From contig JAVMKO010000003.1 of the NCBI GenBank assembly GCA_032164245.1, forward strand, positions 68,890,390 to 68,954,389: a DNA stretch of 64,000 nt, in the 5' to 3' direction. A program made the translations under genes and the position numbers. Source of the DNA: Sternotherus odoratus. Its lineage: Eukaryota > Chordata > Testudines > Kinosternidae. The notes beneath the pieces are model-generated. The model saw nothing but the letters and a program-made list of their open reading frames with translations. It ran no database searches and was not told the origin of the DNA. The first letter of the stretch is position 1, and every line of letters starts with the position of its first letter. Shown one piece after another: positions 58,301-64,000 of this stretch.

Positions 58301-59887
58301 ATAATCTGTGTTTGTCAACTCTGCTTCAAGGAAACCCGCAAATACCAGGGGAACTCGGGGTGGGGGGTGGGGAGGGAACAGATCATTCCACTCACTTTAG
58401 GTCCATATATGGAGAGAATCCTTCACTTACCTATCTACATTTTTCTTTATAGAAGGGGACAACCCCATCCATGACACTAACCTTACCACCCCGCACACCT
58501 ACACAATTGTCCAGTGGGATTCTCAGAACCACAAGTGGAGGAATGTCACTTCTGGAGCAGGGGGATAGGTTACACTATGCCCACCAGCAAGAAAACCTGA
58601 ACACCTTTTATTAAGGTATACTTACAAATGCCTTAGGCTCCAATAAACATTCAGAGTTCTCTCTACCCTAAGAGCCCCCTTTTAAAAGTGGGTTAGTAGG
58701 ACAAGAAGAGCCCAGGGAACACTTCTATTTCTTTGCATCTCATAAGAATGTAGATTCTGGGAAGGTCAACTTTTAAAAATATATACTTGTCTGTTTGATT
58801 TGTATAGAATTAGAGGAACATGCTGAAAACAATTAAATTACCTTTGATTGCTAATACTCGTATTAATCTAATTTCTTGGATCTTGGTTCTATTAATTGAA
58901 ATCTATTAATTGTACAACAGAATCCTTGTGCAAATAGCAGTCAAATTGGGAATATCACCCTACATGATACACTGTCATCAGGATTCATTCATTTCAGCCC
59001 TGTCATTCATGCTGATATAATATTTAATTGATTGCTAGAGAGAAAACTGTATATGAACACAAAAGGCTTGCCAGGTTTATTTTCTAAGATAGTAAACTGT
59101 GCTTGCTAATATCTAATTAAATAATTAAATTACAGAAGCCAGAACCCTAAATGTAAAATTATTCATTTTTATTGCCATCTCTGAAGAAAGTGTGTGTGTG
59201 TTTTAATGCAGGTTCCGCAAACCACCTGCAATGGCAACTTCTTCTGCAGGCTGAATGGCACTCAGGTTACCATGGCAACAGAAAAAAGGAATAAACCAAA
59301 TGAAGAAGCTGAATGTTTAAGCCCTTCTAGTAACAGGGACTAGAAAAGAGGCCTCATTTACATGCTGGTGCATAAGCCAACTAAGTGATGTTTCCTGAAA
59401 AATTTCTGGCTCCTTCAGACTGCAAATTCATTTGGAGTTTTTTTTTTAATGAGCACAAAAGTCAAATGTCCCATTCCTGGTTTTCTAAATAAGTTTGAGG
59501 TGGAAAAGATCAGAGAGAGAACTACTACAATGTACAATTAATTGCATCAAAGAGAAAAATAGACTTTGTTTGGTTTGCTGAAGCATGAGGGAGTAGGTTG
59601 GAAAGTTTTCTTGTATTTGTGACTCAAAATACATCGTGACAAGAAAAGATCTGCTACACTGAGTGGCATATTCCTAAACAAAGAGCTTATGATAGAAATC
59701 TAAATAAAAAGGAAGCTAGTGTTAGAATCCAATTGATCTGACATTAAAATACAATATAGAGGACTATTTCAGCATACGCATATAGGTAGGTAAGATCTTT
59801 GGGGATGGGAATTGCCTTTTCATTATATTCATATTGTACATGAAAGGCTTTGATCCTCAAATGGGGTTTCTAGGTGCTACTGTGATT
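58301..59887. other. No gene; AT-rich unique DNA with a candidate conserved regulatory region
   Basis: 58830-59130 is dense in TAAT and ATTAATTG cores. 59215-59440 contains a perfect X-box, ATTTACATGC (POU-like) and TGCAAATTCATTTGGAG. It has no coding signal. Conservation is not tested here. Confidence 0.45.
59266..59279. promoter_or_regulatory. Perfect RFX X-box palindrome
   Basis: GTTACCATGGCAAC fits the RFX consensus GTNRCC-N2-RGYAAC exactly in both halves. ATTTACATGC (POU-like) follows about 80 bases downstream. Confidence 0.55.
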
Positions 59888-60064
59888 TGGGTTGCCAACC
59901 CTCCAGGATTGGCCTGGAGTTTCCCAGAATTGGCATTGATCTCTCAGTGATGATTGAAAGCAATTCAGGAGATTTTAATAGGATATTTTAAGAAAATGAC
60001 ATTACGTCATGTTGAAGAAAAAAAACCAATCTCCTGGAATAGTTCAGAGTTGACAACCTTAATC
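59888..60064. mobile_element. Short hAT-like element
   Basis: The left end GGGTTGCCAACCCTCCAGGA and the right end GAGTTGACAACCTTA are inverted relatives. CCAGGATTGGCCTGGAGTTT and CAATCTCCTGGAATAG mirror each other inside. It has no coding capacity; the duplication is not clear. Confidence 0.65.
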
Positions 60065-60574
60065 TGAGACAGAAATAAATAATTTGTAAAATACACTAAA
60101 ATGAACACATATTGCAAAAGATTCTTTAGAGATTCTGAAGATCTCTTGCTTCAGTGACCTTGAGATTTATCTTCTTGTTATAAGGAAAATATCCTAATGT
60201 TAGTGGTTACTAAGTGATTTCTGAAAAACCTCCTCTCTCCCCATATGATACTGCAGTGGTAAGGATCAGCTGATGTGCTCAAAGTGACAGTTCTCTGCTT
60301 TAACAATGCTGCTTAAGGGGTGTTCTCAGAGATAGGCCCTTGGCTCTGAAACTGACTTCTTCCCTTATTCTGACAGGGTCAGACTGTATTTATTCCATCA
60401 GCACATGCTTCAAGGCCTGGCTCATGGGATGTGAACTCAGTTTTATCACGTCTCATGCTATTTGGTGTTTTTCTTAAAGTCCTTGCTCCTGGACTCATGA
60501 GATTGTGTGAGCAGCTCAGCTTTCATTTTCAAGAAGAGTAATTTTATAACCTTCATAGTTCAAAAATATAAAAC

Positions 60575-60705
60575 GGATAGGCTGAAACCCCAAAGGCCAA
60601 TTGGCAAGAAGCCAACGTTTTAAAATCGCATGATTTTCAAGCCAAAGTCATGATTTTGGGGGCCAATTATGATAATTTTTGAATACTTGAGACTGGCAAT
60701 CCTGC
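60575..60705. repeat. Interspersed repeat (AAAATCGCATGATTTTCAAG type)
   Basis: AAATCGCATGATTTTCAAGC then TCATGATTTTGGGGGCC and TTTTTGAATACTTGAGACTG is a fragment of a common turtle-type repeat of AATCATGATTTT steps. Confidence 0.5.
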
Positions 60706-61484
60706 AGCAGTTTTACCATGCTTGGATGACGTTGACACTTAGGAGAGTGTGTATGCAAAGAGCAGTGTAAACTGGTAGAGCTAGACTAACTTTTCGGGAT
60801 TTTTTGTTTGCAGGGGTTGGGGGGATTGTAAAGTATTTCTGTTTTTGTTTCTTTTTAAACAAATCCATAGAGTCTTTTGAATAGATGCCTCTTACAGATC
60901 AAGGTAACTAACTATTGTACTGTGGAATTTGAATTGCAGGGATTTGCAAATCTACCTCCTCTTCCAGAAACATAAATGCTCTCATAGATGTCAGCAAAAA
61001 GCAAATGGCTTCACAAAAAACATTTGAAAAACTTCCTCTTGCCAGACCCATTTCATACTCTCACTTCACTGACTGCAGAGGGGCTGCAGGCAGGGATAGC
61101 TCTCTCAGTGCACATCCTGAAAAGTTTTGCACACATGTTAAAGTCTGCATACTATGAGTAGTCCCACTGGCACTATACTTCACAGTGCATAAAATTAAGC
61201 ACAGTGTGCATAAATCTTGGCAGGATTGAGCCTGAAGTCACTGATATTTTTCCTCCTAAAAACAATCAAAAAATTGAACTATGAGTAACAGCTAAAAATG
61301 TCAGCCATCCATAGCAGCAAGAAATTGCCAAAAAAACTTCTAGCCTTATCGTTATTATGCCTCTGAGTTTGTAACAATTGTGTTATCTACAAAATATTTT
61401 TTCTCCCTCCTCCTTCCTTTCCACCCTATGACTGGGAAGTGGGTGTTAATGAGCCACTTCGCCTTGAATGGACCTTTGAAATAT
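60706..61484. other. No gene; unique DNA
   Basis: No repeat or gene is recognised. Confidence 0.45.
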
Positions 61485-61590
61485 ATGAGAGACAAGGTGG
61501 GGGAAGTAATATTTATTGGACCAACTTCTGTTGGTGAGAGAGACAAGCTTTGGAGCTAAGCAGAGCTCTTCTTCGGGTCTAGGAAAGGTA
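61485..61590 (-). repeat. Repeat of the GAAGAGCTC...GTCTCTCTCACCAACAGAAG family, inverted copy
   Basis: AGAGACAAGGTGGGGGAAGT then TTATTGGACCAACTTCTGTT and GAGCTCTTCTTCGGGTCTAG is the reverse complement of the repeat at 62890-62998, about 80% alike. It is a widespread repeat of reptile genomes. Confidence 0.65.
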
Positions 61591-61596
61591 CTTAGG

Positions 61597-62015
61597 GGTT
61601 GGCTACACTTGCACTTTATGCTGCAATAAAGTCTCCGAGAGCTCTCTACCTTTCTCCCTGTCGACACTGGCAAGGCACGGAGAGTGCTCTGACTCCCTGG
61701 CTGGCGTTCTCCTGGTACTCCACCTCCCCAAGGATTAACGGCTGTTGTGTATTGGGTGAGATGCTTCAGGTGGTTCAGTGTGAACGAGGAGTTATGTTAC
61801 TGCGCTCTGATTGACCTCCAGAAATGCCCCTTAAGTCAAGTGGTCACTCTTCCCTTTGTTGTGAAATCGCTGCAGGAATGCGGAAGTGCCTTTTCAAAAC
61901 TCAGTTTCAGACAGTGGCTGCTTATCTGCTACATATACACAACACACTCCACCCCATGCCCCTCATTTGAAAAGATGTTGCAGCCACTTGAACGCTGGGA
62001 TAGCTCCCCATAATG
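61597..62015. repeat. Probable transposon fragment
   Basis: TTGGCTACACTTGCACTTTA, TTGACCTCCAGAAATGCCCC and TTAAGTCAAGTGGTCACTCT resemble the middle of a turtle DNA element by memory. Neither end is found. The frames inside (61599-61814 and 61747-62013) are chance frames. Confidence 0.45.
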
Positions 62016-62208
62016 CACCACAACTTTGAGCATAAGTAGTTATCACATATTCTGAGTAACTATTCAAGGTGAAGTTGCCCATAAACACAGCTATAGTCAT
62101 AGGAAAAGATTTCGGGGGGAGCATGTGTTACTGGGTTACATATTGTTGTAACAAGCCATGAATCTGGTATGTTTAGGCTAAAAAACTGCCCCTTCTTATA
62201 TTTATCTG
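62016..62208. other. No gene; short unique stretch
   Basis: I see nothing in it. Confidence 0.4.
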
Positions 62209-62874
62209 TGTGACACAGAGTGCTCTACTCACTGATGGAGTGCCTCCTTCTGGCTGCGTCCAGGATTATCTTTGCCTGGCTGCTGCACCTTCTGGCTGTG
62301 GCACTCCGTCTCTTTCTGTCTCACTCTCTCAGGACTCGGCAGCTCTGGCTATGCCACTTGGCCCTCTGGCCAAGTCACTGTAGTTCCCTCTTCCAGGGGA
62401 TCATGAGTATCAAAGCTTGTCTGGGCCCACTGTCCCAGACTGTTTCTCTTCCACTACCCCCGTAATGGTGCCACAGCTCAGTGGCTGGAAAGGGAACCCA
62501 GACCCAGCCTCTACACTGAGTTCCAGCCTACGGATCCTACAACAAGAAATCAAGGTCTGCACAGTCTAAATGGTGACAGGTTTCAGAGTAGCAGCCATGT
62601 TAGTCTGTAGCCTCATTCTTTTTACATCTTATATTTAAATCTTATATTTAAAATGCTATATTGCCTATGCTACTTCCTACCTCACTGCAGCTCCCTTCTA
62701 CCCAGCTACTGGGCTTTGTATGTTCCCCTCCTGTTCCTGTCCAGCTGAGCGCCGTCTCCAGTTAGTCCTTGCTCCCTGGCTCCTCCTTTTTTATGTGCAG
62801 CCTAGGTGGTTAATTGGCCCACCTAGTCACTTTACCCCTTCAGGCCCTGTGTGGGGCGGACACCCTGTCGCACA
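62209..62874. mobile_element. Probable LTR of the TGTGACAGGG family, with a nested fragment
   Basis: It starts TGTGACACAGAGTGCTCTAC, as the element at 12121, and ends ACACCCTGTCGCACA. The expected 5-bp duplication is not seen (ATCTG versus GTGAC). Inside, 62573-62620 is a fragment of the GACAGGTTTCAGAGTA repeat. C/T-rich chance frames lie in the rest. Confidence 0.52.
62573..62620. repeat. Fragment of turtle-type interspersed repeat (GACAGGTTTCAGAGTA family)
   Basis: TGACAGGTTTCAGAGTAGCA then GCCATGTTAGTCTGTAGCC is nearly the same as the fragment at 14119-14166. It interrupts the LTR-like element. Confidence 0.65.
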
Positions 62875-62889
62875 GTGACACCCTGAATA

Positions 62890-62998
62890 TGTTTCCCAGA
62901 CCCAAAGAAGAGCTCTCTGTAGGCTCAAAAACTTGTCTCTCTCACCAGAAGAAGTTGGTCTAATAAAAGGTATTACCTCACTGACCTTCTCTCTCTAA
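62890..62998 (+). repeat. Repeat of the GAAGAGCTC...GTCTCTCTCACC family, direct copy
   Basis: AGACCCAAAGAAGAGCTCTC then AACTTGTCTCTCTCACCAGA and TAATAAAAGGTATTACCTCA form a fuller copy of the repeat at 61485-61590, in opposite orientation and 1.3 kb apart. Confidence 0.65.
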
Positions 62999-64000
62999 TA
63001 TACAAAAAAAGAGCAGGTGATTGTTTATATTGACCTTTCCCTATTATGCCATTTCTCTATTGGGAAGTACTTGAGGTACGTGTAGCCATCTCACCAAGCC
63101 TTTCCTTTCCGGGGGGGGGGGGGTCTATTTTTAAATTCACTTCTATGAGCAAAGTTTTAGGTTTAGGTGGATATGTATTCTGCATGCATTGTCTGTGAAT
63201 CAGAAATGGTTAAATATTATTAATCAAATAATATATTTGACAAACAACTGTAACAACAATTAGAGTATTATTTGATCAGCTCTTTTCTCCATCTGTCTGA
63301 GGATATTATGCAAATATTGATTGACTCACTGGGTGACATCAGTAAAATATTTTTCCCAAGGGAAAAGCTAGTTCCTGAGATTGTGGTACACAAAACAATC
63401 ACAGAAGGAAAGCCTTCCTCTCCAATGGCATCCCAGGGCAATACGATTTCCAACTATATCTATCAAAGCTGGCTTGTAAGGTTAGCTTCATTTTTTCAAA
63501 TATCTCTTATTCCATTTTTAATATTTGCAATTTCATTTAAAATGTAACCAGCATTTTAGAAGGTTGGAGTTTATATTCTCTGTCCTGCTCCTCCATTTTA
63601 TTGCCTCCAAAATGTGGCATTAGAAACTTATTCTGCTGGGACTAGTAATGTGCCAAACCTCTGAGCAGCTTCAAACAGCTACTTATATTTTTTTAAACAA
63701 GACAGAAAGATTTTCTTCTTTTTCCATATGTATGTGATTTTTCCTCCCAAAACTGCACTGGCCTGAGGCCAAGAAGAGGAATAAACATGCGAAGTTTTAG
63801 GTTTGCTATCTTGTGACGCAGAAGCGCAGAAAATGGGAGATTCACACTATGGAAATGGGAAATAAGTTCCAAAGGGATATGCAGCTCATACTTGTAGATC
63901 TAGGTGAAGGGTTCATCCTGAGATATCAGACATTAAAATCACAGGACAACTCAGTACAGAAATGAGGGCTGAGCAAACTGGATTTTTTTGATTTACTGGC
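62999..64000. other. No gene; unique DNA
   Basis: It contains a G-run (63110-63123). The frame at 63272-63547 has no recognisable domain. Confidence 0.45.

Overview
The window is vertebrate nuclear DNA without any protein-coding or stable-RNA gene that I can support. It is AT-leaning, has no long conserved reading frame, and is dense with old interspersed repeats. The repeats are CR1 LINEs in several states of decay, CORE/MIR-like tRNA-derived SINEs, hAT-type DNA transposons with 8-bp target duplications, solo LTRs and Helitrons. They are the types I associate with turtle genomes (a Testudines source is my best inference; other sauropsids are possible). The reading frames present are either chance frames or remnants inside transposable elements.

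Layout. 1-73 is the cut right end of a hAT element. 2706-3335 is a GC-rich hAT-like element built of palindromic modules. 4230-5133 is a Helitron filled with a C/T-rich minisatellite. 7941-9010 is a minus-strand CR1. 12121-12741 and 14549-15329 are solo-LTR-like elements. 17667-18900 is a repeat complex. 21531-21815 is a small minus-strand Helitron holding two CpG-rich 84-bp units, each with a YY1-like and a ZNF143-like motif. 23830-25900 is a mosaic of hAT, CR1 and other repeat pieces. 26161-26455 is a MITE. 27745-28414 is a CR1 3' end, followed by a solo LTR (28534-29358) with its own TATA box and minisatellite. 36487-38385 is a minus-strand CR1 hit by two DNA transposons. 39393-42536 is a 3.1-kb element with 25/27 matching terminal inverted repeats, interrupted by a second transposon that carries a decayed Myb/SANT-like domain. 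46752-48076 is a hAT element with a ~0.5-kb palindrome. About 50170-53210 is the longest CR1 (endonuclease to C-terminus), with a hAT inserted between endonuclease and RT parts. 54418-55250 is an LTR. 57913-58290 holds two SINEs. 59888-62998 is another repeat cluster.

Between the repeats lie stretches of apparently unique DNA. A few look like candidate cis-regulatory sequence: around 58830-59440 (homeodomain-type cores and a perfect RFX X-box), around 45950-46110, and near 22798 and 44356 (further X-box-like sites). No genes act together here. The interest lies in transposon structure: well-preserved ends and target duplications, foldback architecture, minisatellite growth inside elements, and one Helitron that looks like a carrier of promoter motifs. 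Repeat family assignments rest on structure seen here plus remembered consensus patterns; no database was searched.
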